Shown piece after piece: positions 8,641-17,565 of a stretch of 64,000 nt of DNA. The DNA comes from a virus. The position numbers were made by a program, and so were the translations under genes. Below the pieces are notes generated by a model. The model ran no database searches. It saw only the letters and a program-made list of their open reading frames with translations, and was not told the DNA's origin. The stretch spans positions 1 to 64,000 of the IMG/VR virus record IMGVR_UViG_3300020442_002322; one strand, given 5' to 3'. The stretch's first letter is position 1. Each line of letters begins with the position of its first letter.

Positions 8641-9296
8641 TATACAATAATTTTTTCGTATTCCGCTTTTGGATATGATTCTTTGTAATTTTTATTATTA
8701 AAAATTCTATGGTCATCTAATAAAGGATACCCTACGCCAAACATTACGGATAAGTCATCCTTTTCTACGCCCCAGCCTGATGTCCATTCATCTGGAATAA
8801 TATCATGCCATATGCATCCACAAAATCCAGACCTCATACCTTTCATATTTGCGGCAATACCAATTGCACTTGCCGCCAAGCCAATTTCTAAATTTTTATC
8901 TATTCTCCATTGCTTAGGTGTAGGATCAGTTCCTCTTTCTCTATTGCGTCTGCGTTCACTAGTGCGTTCATTTTGATTAACAAAAAATAAAAAAAGTAGA
9001 TTAGCATCAGTTTGGGGATTTTGAAATATACCTTTGTCCATTAAGGCTTTTGTTTCAACACCTACATTTCTAATTGTATCATCAGAATTACGTGCTACAC
9101 TAGCCCATTTACGTACTTCATCTCTGTCTTTTATACAAACAATTTTAAAACTATTTAAATTTTGCTTTGTAGGAACATTGTATCCTGCTTCTAATAAAAA
9201 ATCAATTGTTTCGTTATCTATTACTTTAGAATAATCCCAATTACGTTGACAATGTTGAAAGTTTTCAATGATTCCTAAATATTCTTCATTATTCAT
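8640..9296 (-). CDS. Nitroreductase-family flavoprotein
   Basis: 218 residues, paralogous to 5723-6370: QHCQRNWD is at residues 14-21 in both, followed by a VPTKQN segment equivalent to CPSKQN, an Ala-rich helix (IGLAASAIGIAAN) and GFCGCIWHD. FMN binding and NAD(P)H-dependent redox chemistry are expected from the family. The gene overlaps its upstream neighbour (a 2OG oxygenase) by 8 bases and touches the radical SAM gene downstream. The pairing of one of these flavoproteins with a prolyl-hydroxylase-like oxygenase occurs twice in the island. Confidence 0.72.
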   Translation of the reverse strand: MNNEEYLGIIENFQHCQRNWDYSKVIDNETIDFLLEAGYNVPTKQNLNSFKIVCIKDRDEVRKWASVARNSDDTIRNVGVETKALMDKGIFQNPQTDANLLFLFFVNQNERTSERRRNRERGTDPTPKQWRIDKNLEIGLAASAIGIAANMKGMRSGFCGCIWHDIIPDEWTSGWGVEKDDLSVMFGVGYPLLDDHRIFNNKNYKESYPKAEYEKIIV

Positions 9297-9978
9297 TTAT
9301 TAACTCCTCTAGTGTTCCTTCAAATTGAATAAGCAGTCCCATTTTCCAAGGTCCAATAAGTTTTCCTGTACTGTGAATATTATTACTATTAAAAACAACC
9401 ATGTTACCAGGAATAAAATCATATGCTGTTCCTGTTAAGCCATAAAATAATTCAGGAGTATGATTGTTGAATTCAAGATATTCATTGTAAAAATTTTCAT
9501 CAATGGGTTTGTCTAAACAACCATATACCCTTTCATCTTCATACGGAGTCATTGGAATCTTATGATTACGATCAAAGTCTCCATGTTTTTTTATATCTTT
9601 GCGCTTTCCATACCATGTTTGTCCAAATCCATTATCAGTATATTGGTCAAATACAATAAGTTGTTGCTTAGGCTCCTCAACTTCTAAATGGATAGGTATA
9701 GTAACATTCATAAGTTGCCAAGGTTCGTCACTGTCAACATGCAAACTATACAAATTGGTATGTTTGTAAATATTGCCGCCTTGTCCTTTGTTTGTTTTAA
9801 AATATTTGCTTAGAATTGGATTTAAAACTTCATGTAAGTGTGACCACGGACTATTAATTTTGATCACATCTGGATTGTTAGGCTTGTGTACATGTAAATC
9901 AGGATTATTGTCAAAAAATTCTTTTATATACTTGCATACATCTAACGGAATACTATTTTCAAAACAAGTATGTCTCAT
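9289..9978 (-). CDS. Prolyl-hydroxylase-like 2OG/Fe(II) oxygenase
   Basis: 229 residues. H80-x-D82 (YSLHVDSDE), distal His 192 (NNIHSTGK) and Lys 202 at +10 are the metal and 2OG ligands of a prolyl-4-hydroxylase-like fold. It is paralogous to 5040-5690 over its length; the Arg near the C-terminus of that protein is Gln here, but the Lys at +10 is kept in both. It is followed at once by a nitroreductase gene, as in the other copy. Target unknown. Confidence 0.7.
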   Translation of the reverse strand: MRHTCFENSIPLDVCKYIKEFFDNNPDLHVHKPNNPDVIKINSPWSHLHEVLNPILSKYFKTNKGQGGNIYKHTNLYSLHVDSDEPWQLMNVTIPIHLEVEEPKQQLIVFDQYTDNGFGQTWYGKRKDIKKHGDFDRNHKIPMTPYEDERVYGCLDKPIDENFYNEYLEFNNHTPELFYGLTGTAYDFIPGNMVVFNSNNIHSTGKLIGPWKMGLLIQFEGTLEELINE

Positions 9979-10596
9979 TTACCACCTATAAGTTACAATA
10001 TTATCTAATGTAGGACGCTTGTGATGATGTTCTATATAAACATCTTTTGTTGTATTTGTTCTTGGATCTAAAAAAGTTTTTGCATCACTTTTATATCCTA
10101 CACCCATCATTAATTCTACAGGATTATCTATTCCTAATTCATTTGCCAAGTCTTGCTTATTCATAATACATTGACAAAATCCTGTAGAAAGTCCTGCGTT
10201 TTCAAACGCCATCATAAGCATCATGCTTACAATTCCCATTTCCATAAAAATAATTCGCTGATCTGTAAATCCCCATACATCATTTGCTTTTGACATATTA
10301 TTTGTATCAACAGTCCTACGACTAAACACAAGCAAATGAGGAGCAAGTGTTTGAGGATTTCCATAATCATCCTCTACAGTTGCATCTTCATCTCTATGAG
10401 TATATTCAAATATTCTATTTCTTAATTGTTGATTTGAATTATCAAATACATCAATTTTATATGGCATTCTTTTTTGTTTGCTAGGAACTTTTGACAAGAC
10501 ATTGTTTATTATATCTACTATTTTTTTATTACTAGGAACTTCTTCTGTCCAAGTAAAATTTGTTTTTCTGTTGTCTAGTAGTGTGTTAAATTCCAT
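9979..10596 (-). CDS. Nitroreductase-like protein
   Basis: 205 residues from the ATG at 10596, which has GGAGG 9 bases upstream; another in-frame ATG at 10602 is only 3 bases from it. The protein has KVPSKQKRMPYKIDVFD near the start (compare CPSKQN of the paralogues), a helix rich in Met (GIVSMMLMMAFENAG), GFCQCIMNKQD and LMMGVGY, all in nitroreductase order. It lacks the QHCQRNWD motif of the other two, so it is more diverged and its flavin site is less certain. It overlaps the upstream radical SAM gene by 11 bases. Confidence 0.65.
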   Translation of the reverse strand: MEFNTLLDNRKTNFTWTEEVPSNKKIVDIINNVLSKVPSKQKRMPYKIDVFDNSNQQLRNRIFEYTHRDEDATVEDDYGNPQTLAPHLLVFSRRTVDTNNMSKANDVWGFTDQRIIFMEMGIVSMMLMMAFENAGLSTGFCQCIMNKQDLANELGIDNPVELMMGVGYKSDAKTFLDPRTNTTKDVYIEHHHKRPTLDNIVTYRW

Positions 10597-11758
10597 ATCC
10601 ATTCCCCTCCAGATAAGCAACTAGCTCAGGATTATAATCCTTTATTCTAGTGTTGTAAAATCCATCAAGTTTTTTAGTTGTATATAAAAACTCCAACCAA
10701 TGCTTCTCATTGTACTTACCGCTTTTTACAAATGTATTTACAAGTTTTGACGCGGTGGTATTATTGCTATTTTTTTCTAATATCCAATCTACATAAGACT
10801 GTGGTGCGTATAATAAAGATAGATACCTAGGATATCTAACAAAATCTACACTCACATGATATTTGTTTTCTTCAATGAGAAAATTCAAACTATCTGACAG
10901 TTTATTTGCTGTTAGTAAACTTACTGCACAATGAAAACTAACATGTATATTATCTAATATTTTTTCATATGTTTTTGCATTATTATATGTTTGCTTGTAA
11001 TCACTTCCATAGCGTTGATAATCATTTGCTTTATCATAAGCATCTAAACTTACATTTATATAAAGCATTTCATATTTGTTAAGTTTGTCTATTATTTTTT
11101 TGTTGGGTATTGTTGTTCCGTTAGTGGCTATTTCTAATTTAATTTTACTAGGGTCGGCTCTTTTTTCTATGTAATCTAAAAATTTAATAAAGTTAGGTGA
11201 AATAAAAGGCTCCCCTCCTAATAATTTTATGTAAACTAAATTAGATAAATCTACACTATCAAATTTATCAAAACTTGGTTCTAATTTTTTAAAAACATCT
11301 TCTTCTAAAAATTTATCTCTAAGTTGTAGTTTACTACTAAACTTGCTATCACACATTTTACATTGTAGATTACAAATGTTATCTAAACTCATTTCTATAT
11401 ATCTAACACTGTCAAATTCGTTTGTGTAATTATCTTTCAAATAAGATGAAAATCTCCAATTCAAAAATCTTCTCAAACTTGCTCTATCAGTCAGTTCGTT
11501 GTTTTGTTCTTGTACAAAACATTTAGTGCATTCAGGACGCTTTACACCATCTAACATATCTTGGCGTAGATTTTTTAGATAGTCATTGTTCATTTCAGAT
11601 ATACCGTTTGCTTTTAATGCATCTAAATTTACATTTACAGGATCATCTTTTGCTTGATATCTGCAACAAGGCTTTAGGCTTTCATCTGGACGAACACATA
11701 GGTGTATCCATGGTAACATACAAAATGTATCACTGTTTTTGTAATCTTTTTTACTCAT
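10586..11758 (-). CDS. Radical SAM protein with N-terminal SPASM-like domain
   Basis: 390 residues. The N-terminus carries a motif usually found at the C-terminus of SPASM enzymes: C13-x-LPW, a PDESLKPCC strand (C31, C32) and, after an LRQDMLDGVKRP helix, C77-x2-C80. The radical SAM core follows, with C129-x3-C133-x2-C136 (ICNLQCKMC) and GGEP at 181-184. This permuted order recurs in three other proteins of the island. The N-terminal cysteines probably hold an auxiliary Fe-S cluster. The ATG overlaps the upstream stop (TAATG). Function by family: radical modification of a peptide or small molecule; substrate not identified. Confidence 0.8.
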   Translation of the reverse strand: MSKKDYKNSDTFCMLPWIHLCVRPDESLKPCCRYQAKDDPVNVNLDALKANGISEMNNDYLKNLRQDMLDGVKRPECTKCFVQEQNNELTDRASLRRFLNWRFSSYLKDNYTNEFDSVRYIEMSLDNICNLQCKMCDSKFSSKLQLRDKFLEEDVFKKLEPSFDKFDSVDLSNLVYIKLLGGEPFISPNFIKFLDYIEKRADPSKIKLEIATNGTTIPNKKIIDKLNKYEMLYINVSLDAYDKANDYQRYGSDYKQTYNNAKTYEKILDNIHVSFHCAVSLLTANKLSDSLNFLIEENKYHVSVDFVRYPRYLSLLYAPQSYVDWILEKNSNNTTASKLVNTFVKSGKYNEKHWLEFLYTTKKLDGFYNTRIKDYNPELVAYLEGNGYGI

Positions 11759-12495
11759 TATCTATCAACGTCTATACTTGCAAAACCAATAATACTACGT
11801 TTGTATTCTGTGCTTGTATCTGGAAGCATTTTGTCTTTTATAAACCAACTACTGCTATGCCACCTACGTGTATCAAAAACCATTGCTGTGCCAACTTTCC
11901 ATTTGTATGCACTATGAAAATTTAAATCTGCATACTCTTTATAATATTCTGTACCAGATGGATTATATTTTAAAACTTCTTCATCGTATAGATAATCTGT
12001 TCTATAATTGTATACTTCGTCGTTGTCTTGATAACGCATTTCACCTTTTCTAAATTTTAACTTGCGAGGACTTTCTGCAATCTTGTTATAATTAACAGTG
12101 TAAGGTTGTTTGCAATTCCATTCCAAAGGTATTATAATTCCCATTACAACATAACAATCGTGTGTTATATAATCTTTATTAGGCTTCCAACTATTTGGAA
12201 AACTTAAATAATCTGTATGTAGTCCTGCAGGCTCTCCACTGTGGAAATATTCCCAAGTCCAATCATAATCTAATTCAAAAGTTTTGTTCCAATAATCTAC
12301 AAGATATTTTTTTGTGTGTTTGCTTACATTATTAAATCTGTTAAAGTCGTTGCGTCCACTAACTTTTGCATCTTTACTATCGTATGTTGCACGGGCTTCT
12401 GGCAAATACTGCAAAGGATCAAAGTCTAATTTGTAAGAACCATATGTAGGTCTATGATTTTCATAATCTTCTAGTTTTATAAATCCTTGTTCCAT
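11758..12495 (-). CDS. 2OG/Fe(II) oxygenase-like protein
   Basis: 245 residues. An HSGEPAGLHTDY segment gives H93-x-D95; RRWHSSSWF gives distal His 213; YKRSIIGF provides a basic residue (K232/R233) on the last strand. The order is that of a double-stranded beta-helix oxygenase with a long insert between strands (about residues 115-195). It does not closely resemble the two prolyl-hydroxylase-like paralogues, so it is a separate subfamily. It is sandwiched without gap between a radical SAM gene and a PLP-enzyme gene. Substrate unknown. Confidence 0.6.
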   Translation of the reverse strand: MEQGFIKLEDYENHRPTYGSYKLDFDPLQYLPEARATYDSKDAKVSGRNDFNRFNNVSKHTKKYLVDYWNKTFELDYDWTWEYFHSGEPAGLHTDYLSFPNSWKPNKDYITHDCYVVMGIIIPLEWNCKQPYTVNYNKIAESPRKLKFRKGEMRYQDNDEVYNYRTDYLYDEEVLKYNPSGTEYYKEYADLNFHSAYKWKVGTAMVFDTRRWHSSSWFIKDKMLPDTSTEYKRSIIGFASIDVDR

Positions 12496-13425
12496 TTACT
12501 TTCTTTCTTCTCTCTCAATTTTGTTTAATCCTTTGTCTGTTCCTCGTTCGTCAAATATTCCTTCTATTAAAAAACGCAAAGGTGTTCGCACACCAAATTG
12601 ATGTTTACCGTTTTTGTCTTTTAACCAACCAACATGTATACTGTCTGTTTCTTCAAGATTAAAATCTGCACACACCTTTGAATATAGATCTCCATAATTT
12701 GCCCACCAATAGTCTGTGCCAAAATGTTTCATTGCTTCTACACCCAACCACATATCACTTACATTAGCATAAGCGAAATCATTCATAATAGCAATAGGCC
12801 CATTTACTCTTTCTTTTGTATATCTTATTCCAATACGCTGACTTCCCATTCCTAGTGCTTTACTTAAACTTACACTAACACTCTGTACAGCAGGATGTGT
12901 AACATCAAATTCAAAATTACGACACTGACCAAACCATGCGCCGTCAATATGCACAGGTATATCTCCCATATGACAGTAATCTAAAAGTTTATCAAACTCA
13001 TTGTGATAATTGGTTGTGATACAACTAGGATAACTTGCTATAAAAACATCGCCCCTTCCTAAATCACTATAGTGTGTGATTTCTTTTACTGTAAAATCAG
13101 TTAAACGTCTATGATACTTGTATTCCCCTTTATAAACAGCTATATTACGACCGTGTAGCTGGTGTAACTCATCTAGTTGATGTGTAGTGCCTAAGATTGC
13201 ATCTCTGCGTGTAAAGGTCTCTAAACCTGCATAGTGTACATGTTTATGCGACATAATCCATTCATCTATTGTTTTTAAAAATGTTTCTGTGTATGCATGA
13301 GGATCTTTAGGATATGTATTCATATCTAGATTTTGTCTAAATTTTGTAAACTTACTTAGGTACATAGGACGCTGTCTGCGTGTACCAAGCATTTCAAATG
13401 TTATATCTTCATACTTCATATTCAT
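12496..13425 (-). CDS. PLP-dependent enzyme, fold type I (aminotransferase/decarboxylase-like)
   Basis: 309 residues, short for the fold (350-450). HIDGAWFG (159-166) matches the Asp-containing strand whose Asp (D161) contacts the pyridine nitrogen of PLP, and SLSKALGMG (186-194) gives a candidate Schiff-base Lys, K189, followed by RIG. Before these, a segment GDVFIASYPSC resembles the strand preceding the active site. The C-terminal small domain looks reduced. Possible reactions are transamination, decarboxylation or C-S/C-C lyase chemistry; nothing distinguishes them. ATG codons at 13425 and 13419 are both possible starts; the 5' end overlaps the upstream radical SAM gene by 17 bases. Confidence 0.62.
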   Translation of the reverse strand: MNMKYEDITFEMLGTRRQRPMYLSKFTKFRQNLDMNTYPKDPHAYTETFLKTIDEWIMSHKHVHYAGLETFTRRDAILGTTHQLDELHQLHGRNIAVYKGEYKYHRRLTDFTVKEITHYSDLGRGDVFIASYPSCITTNYHNEFDKLLDYCHMGDIPVHIDGAWFGQCRNFEFDVTHPAVQSVSVSLSKALGMGSQRIGIRYTKERVNGPIAIMNDFAYANVSDMWLGVEAMKHFGTDYWWANYGDLYSKVCADFNLEETDSIHVGWLKDKNGKHQFGVRTPLRFLIEGIFDERGTDKGLNKIEREERK

Positions 13426-14635
13426 CTAACCAAGGCCAAAGTTTTTTCCAGTTTGTTCCTCTACGTGCATCAATTTCATTGAGAGTAACTTTTAATTGTT
13501 TAATTTTTTTATTATCCTGTTTTTGATTGTTTACTTTAGACCAAAATCCCTGTAGCCATTTAATTGTAGTAGGATTATTATGGTTTTTAATTGATTGTTC
13601 AAATTGTTTATCAAAAAACCCTGTAGGAAATACACCTACATCCATACCAGGTCTACCACTGGCAAAACTTATACTATGTTTTATAGGTCTAAAGTTGTGC
13701 CATTCTGCAACTTTTGCACATAAATCAGGTAATGTGTCCATAGTCAAACTAATTATAGTTCCATGAATTTCTATTGTAATGCTAGGATATTCATGTAATA
13801 TAGTTTCAAAATTTTCTTCCCATTGTTTTAAATTCAAGCCTGTTCTTATATATTCTTGTTGAGGTCCCCAACAATCAAAACTACACACAAGTTGAAAATC
13901 TTTAATATGTTTGCGTTTTTGTAAATCTACTACTTTGTCTAATAATTTACGCATTCTCTTATTTTCGACTTTAAGATTAGAAAAAATAATAAATCTTGTA
14001 TCAGGACAAGGGTTATTAAAAAAGAAATCAATATTTTGTTCAAACTCAGGCTGAAAAAACGGTTCGCCGCCTAATATTCTATACTCGGCAATATATTTTG
14101 CATGTTCTTCCATCCATTTCCAATGAGCCTTTAACATTTCTGGATATTGTTTTCTACTTCTTTCCATTTCTGCTAATTCGGCCGGATCTCTCAAACCAAA
14201 TTTCTTTTCTTCAGCTTCCCATACTGTACTATATTCGCCGCTACAATATATACAATTTAAATTACATAAATTATTAAAATATACTTCAACCATACGTGGC
14301 GTCAATCTTACTTTTCTAGGATCTTTGTCCATCTCTACAGGTGCAAGATAATCATCTTGTTGTAGATCAGTTCTATCACTCATACCTCCTGCAAGTTCAA
14401 TATCTCTACAGTACTCACACCCGTCTCCAGGCCATTTGCCTGCTTGCATTAATCTTCTATGTTTTATTTTTGTTGGTGTATTATGAAAATCAGAATAATT
14501 AGCTGGACTTATTGTATCAGATTTTACTCTATGACAACTGTTTGTACTACCTTCCATTAATCGTATAGTGCTCCATGTCCATTTGTACAAACACACAGGA
14601 TCTTTTAATCCATATTTTTTTAAAAAGTCACCCAT
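13409..14635 (-). CDS. Radical SAM protein with N-terminal SPASM-like domain
   Basis: 408 residues. The radical SAM motif is C124-x3-C128-x2-C131 (LCNLNCIYC) and GGEP is at 189-192. The N-terminal part has C15, C34 and a helix plus GDGCEYC (C73, C76), in the same layout as the N-terminal SPASM-like domains of the proteins at 10586, 16207 and 17565, though without the LPW and CC signatures. A helical insert (residues about 136-180, rich in Glu/Lys/Trp) separates the cluster motif from GGEP. It is translationally coupled to the PP-loop gene upstream through a TAATG overlap. Confidence 0.75.
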   Translation of the reverse strand: MGDFLKKYGLKDPVCLYKWTWSTIRLMEGSTNSCHRVKSDTISPANYSDFHNTPTKIKHRRLMQAGKWPGDGCEYCRDIELAGGMSDRTDLQQDDYLAPVEMDKDPRKVRLTPRMVEVYFNNLCNLNCIYCSGEYSTVWEAEEKKFGLRDPAELAEMERSRKQYPEMLKAHWKWMEEHAKYIAEYRILGGEPFFQPEFEQNIDFFFNNPCPDTRFIIFSNLKVENKRMRKLLDKVVDLQKRKHIKDFQLVCSFDCWGPQQEYIRTGLNLKQWEENFETILHEYPSITIEIHGTIISLTMDTLPDLCAKVAEWHNFRPIKHSISFASGRPGMDVGVFPTGFFDKQFEQSIKNHNNPTTIKWLQGFWSKVNNQKQDNKKIKQLKVTLNEIDARRGTNWKKLWPWLDEYEV

Positions 14636-15327
14636 TATATAATCCTATCAAACCCATACCATCTTTCTAAACAAAAAAAGCAATTTCCGCAATGAACAGG
14701 AATTTTATTTTGTCCTAACTTCCAAGGAGGAGATTCACAACTGAATGTGTAAGGATACAACAATTCCATCATATTATAGCGTCTATATGCTTCTGCTACT
14801 CTTTTTTTATCATGGTTTACAAAAACTAAACCAGAAGAATCAAAACTCTTTGGTAATTTAATAGCCATATCTCTACTTATATCTCTAGTGGCTATTGCTT
14901 CATATGCTAACCTTTTATCAAAATTACATCTAACAATGTTATGATCAACAAGTTTTTTTAATTGATCAGCAGGCGGGTTTATAGTTAATCCACTATACAT
15001 TCTTGTGATAGGATATCTTGTGTACGCTACTTTTACTAGTGCGTCTTGTCCATTGACATAATTTGTTTCACTGTGCCTGACAGACCTTGTTATATGATCT
15101 ATAGGTGCTTTTCCAGTCAAATTTCTTACTATTCTTATAATTCTTTTAGCACTAGCTATGTACTGATTTTTAAAATTAGTGTCTAAGGTTACAACAACAA
15201 TTTTTACATCGTCACGATCCTTAAACTTGTCACATACTGCATAGTATACAATAGAACTGTCAGCGCCTCCACTAAGTTTTATTAATACATATTGCTCACC
15301 TTGTGGCAAGTCTTGAATTAAGTTCAT
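14635..15327 (-). CDS. QueC-like PP-loop ATP pyrophosphatase
   Basis: 230 residues from ATG 15327, which overlaps the upstream stop as ATGA and has GGAG 6 bases before it (a GTG 12 bases further up is less likely). The PP-loop SGGADSS is at 19-25, so the enzyme should adenylate a carbonyl or acid substrate. The C-terminus has C197 and a CGNCFFCLER motif (C213, C216, C219), like the zinc site of QueC, the nitrile-forming enzyme of 7-deazaguanine synthesis. No QueD, QueE or FolE homologue is recognisable in the window, so preQ0 synthesis is not supported here. An amide- or nitrile-forming step in the island pathway is an alternative. Confidence 0.65.
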   Translation of the reverse strand: MNLIQDLPQGEQYVLIKLSGGADSSIVYYAVCDKFKDRDDVKIVVVTLDTNFKNQYIASAKRIIRIVRNLTGKAPIDHITRSVRHSETNYVNGQDALVKVAYTRYPITRMYSGLTINPPADQLKKLVDHNIVRCNFDKRLAYEAIATRDISRDMAIKLPKSFDSSGLVFVNHDKKRVAEAYRRYNMMELLYPYTFSCESPPWKLGQNKIPVHCGNCFFCLERWYGFDRII

Positions 15328-16223
15328 GCTACACTCCACTTTTCAACAACTGCATCTAGTTTACAAGGACATGCTTCGTAATTACACAGAATAGGATCAT
15401 CAGGCAGTGTGTACCCTGTAAACAAATTACCAATACTGCCGCCAACATTTTTTGTACAACGTTTCATATTTCCATTTGGTTCAATCATTAATCTTTTTAT
15501 ACCTGCTGTACACATATAACCTTTAAACTTGTGCAGTCCTTGATCAAGAACTGTCATAAATTTTTTCTTTTCTCCGTTAAAATGTAAATTTCGTGGTATT
15601 TCCCAATCAATACCAAAAGGTTTCATTTTACTGTAATAACTGTTTTGTATCCATTCTCGCTGTTCATCTGTATATTCAAAGTAACTGTGGCCATGAATAC
15701 TAGTTCTAGTAAATTTAGGAGTAATTTCTACATTAAGATCTTTAAGGCGTTCGTACAACTTAACTGCACGATCATAGTTGTCTGGAACGACCATTAGTGG
15801 AATACTTACACTTGCCTTGTGTTGCATAATCTTTGCTACTTCATAAAAATGATCGTCATTCATTTCTTCATAATGCCAACTTAAAAATACAAAAGCTCTG
15901 TGTGTTCTAAATTGTTCCCAATAACGCAAAGTTCTGCTTGCATTGGTACTAAACTCTACAAACACTCTATCATCACTTATTGTATCAACAAAATCTTGAA
16001 ACTGCGGCCATACAGTTGGTTCGCCGCCTAGCACTTCGATGTATAGATATTTGTTACGTTGTTTTAATTTTTCGATTAATTTTAGATATGGTGTCCAATC
16101 TTTAGGCCAGCGACTTGTTCCGTCTCTATGATAATCACTGCAATAACTACAATTAAAATTGCAAACATTGTGTACAAACATTGTTACTATGCAACAATCT
16201 AAATTTTCACTTGTTATGTGCAT
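15324..16223 (-). CDS. Radical SAM protein with C-terminal SPASM/twitch-like domain
   Basis: 299 residues from the ATG at 16223 (AAGGA 8 bases upstream); a TTG 27 bases earlier is less likely. Radical SAM motif C21-x3-C25-x2-C28 (VCNFNCSYC), GGEP at 66-69. The C-terminal domain has YMCTAGIKRLMIEPNG, a KRC strand, SIGNLFTG and a CNYEACPC end, the same layout as in 6394-7506 and 7534-8640, and consistent with one auxiliary Fe-S cluster. It overlaps its neighbours on both sides (17 bases upstream, ATGA downstream). Confidence 0.8.
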   Translation of the reverse strand: MHITSENLDCCIVTMFVHNVCNFNCSYCSDYHRDGTSRWPKDWTPYLKLIEKLKQRNKYLYIEVLGGEPTVWPQFQDFVDTISDDRVFVEFSTNASRTLRYWEQFRTHRAFVFLSWHYEEMNDDHFYEVAKIMQHKASVSIPLMVVPDNYDRAVKLYERLKDLNVEITPKFTRTSIHGHSYFEYTDEQREWIQNSYYSKMKPFGIDWEIPRNLHFNGEKKKFMTVLDQGLHKFKGYMCTAGIKRLMIEPNGNMKRCTKNVGGSIGNLFTGYTLPDDPILCNYEACPCKLDAVVEKWSVA

Positions 16224-17565
16224 CAAATAAATCCTTGTATTGCGGAACAATATCTAAAATATTTTGATTACGTACTTCGTCAAGTTTTTTAGTTTGATCT
16301 ACAAAATGTTCTAACCATTCTTCAGAATAGTCTTCACTCATCATAAATTTCTCTACGCCGCCTAGCACTTTAAGCCAGTTATTTTTTACTTTGTCAGAAA
16401 AATCCGTAGTTTGTATCCAATCGTTATACTCTGCATAATGCTCAGAAACTTTTTGTTTTAACTCTGGTGGTAGAACTTTAATATTAAAATATTTAGGACT
16501 ATGACACATGTGATGTGTAAGTATAGGCCTCATGCCGTCAATAGGATTAAATTTTGTAAGTCCGCTTTCAGTAAGTTTCCATTTCATAAATTCTGCCATA
16601 TGAAAAACATTGTAAGGTGTAACTGTAAAAGCAAACCATGCTTTTAAATTTATCTTATCATTGTTTTGCAGTGTCATCATGTTTTTATATACTGCATCAA
16701 ACTTAGCAGGTGTTCTTTGATAATTAAACACATCTCCAATTCCGTCAATACTTACACCTATACGAATTTGTTTGAACTGTTCCCATAAATGTACTAACCT
16801 GTCAGGAACCATTGTAAGATTACTGTTGTATTCAAGTTGAATCTTTTTACTTTTACCACTTGCTACTAAACGTTCTAAACTTTCTTGATGCTCTTCAATT
16901 ATAAGAGGTTCGCCTCCTACAATATATAATTTTTTTGCATTAGGAGCATACTGTTCAAAGTTTGACCAATATCTATTGTTATTTTGAAACCAATCATATT
17001 GATCTGTGAACCATCTACCTTTTTTATTTTTTTGTAATTTAATACGTTCGTGTGTATCTTTGTATTCTGTCTTGCCTGTAACTTTAACAAAGTCATCATA
17101 CCATTGATGGCTATCAGTAGGTCCGCACATACGACATTTTAAATTACAAAAATTTCCATAACGTATATCAATAAATTCTACTGGTAATTTTTTAGCATCA
17201 ATAGTTCCATCTTCTTTTGTGTGCGGCAATACTTTTTCTAAACTAATATCACCAAACCATTTGCCCCAGTCATCATTTTCATATTCGCGTCTACTACGGA
17301 TGCCATTTTTTTCCTCTTGTCTACAACGTTCACATTCTGGATGCCATTCACCTTTCATCATAGATTGCCGAACTTCTTTTAATATTTCTGCGTTACGTGC
17401 TTCGTCCCAATCATCTTTACCTGCATTATAAGGAGTACCATCTTTTTTCTTCATGATACCACGTTGAGGACTGTAGCTATTGGTATTACAACAAATACGC
17501 AAATCACCGTTATTACGCATATTAATACTGTTCCACGGAAGTGGGCAAAATGTACAATTACTCAT
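16207..17565 (-). CDS. Radical SAM protein with N-terminal SPASM-like domain
   Basis: 452 residues. N-terminal SPASM-like block: C7-x-LPW, NGDLRICC (C25, C26), a VRQSMMKGEW helix and CERC (C78, C81). Radical SAM motif C140-x3-C144-x2-C147 (FCNLKCRMC) and GGEP at 217-220 (VGGEPLIIEEH). It is a sister of the next gene upstream, 17565-18971, sharing the long linker between the two domains and the LIIEEH continuation. Two adjacent paralogues suggest either a heterodimer or two successive modifications. Translation is coupled by TAATG. Confidence 0.82.
   Translation of the reverse strand: MSNCTFCPLPWNSINMRNNGDLRICCNTNSYSPQRGIMKKKDGTPYNAGKDDWDEARNAEILKEVRQSMMKGEWHPECERCRQEEKNGIRSRREYENDDWGKWFGDISLEKVLPHTKEDGTIDAKKLPVEFIDIRYGNFCNLKCRMCGPTDSHQWYDDFVKVTGKTEYKDTHERIKLQKNKKGRWFTDQYDWFQNNNRYWSNFEQYAPNAKKLYIVGGEPLIIEEHQESLERLVASGKSKKIQLEYNSNLTMVPDRLVHLWEQFKQIRIGVSIDGIGDVFNYQRTPAKFDAVYKNMMTLQNNDKINLKAWFAFTVTPYNVFHMAEFMKWKLTESGLTKFNPIDGMRPILTHHMCHSPKYFNIKVLPPELKQKVSEHYAEYNDWIQTTDFSDKVKNNWLKVLGGVEKFMMSEDYSEEWLEHFVDQTKKLDEVRNQNILDIVPQYKDLFDAHNK

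Noticed and set aside
14635-15327. A complete queuosine/preQ0 pathway
   Set aside because: Only the QueC-like protein is recognisable; none of the radical SAM proteins has a QueE-like short form, and QueD and FolE are absent.
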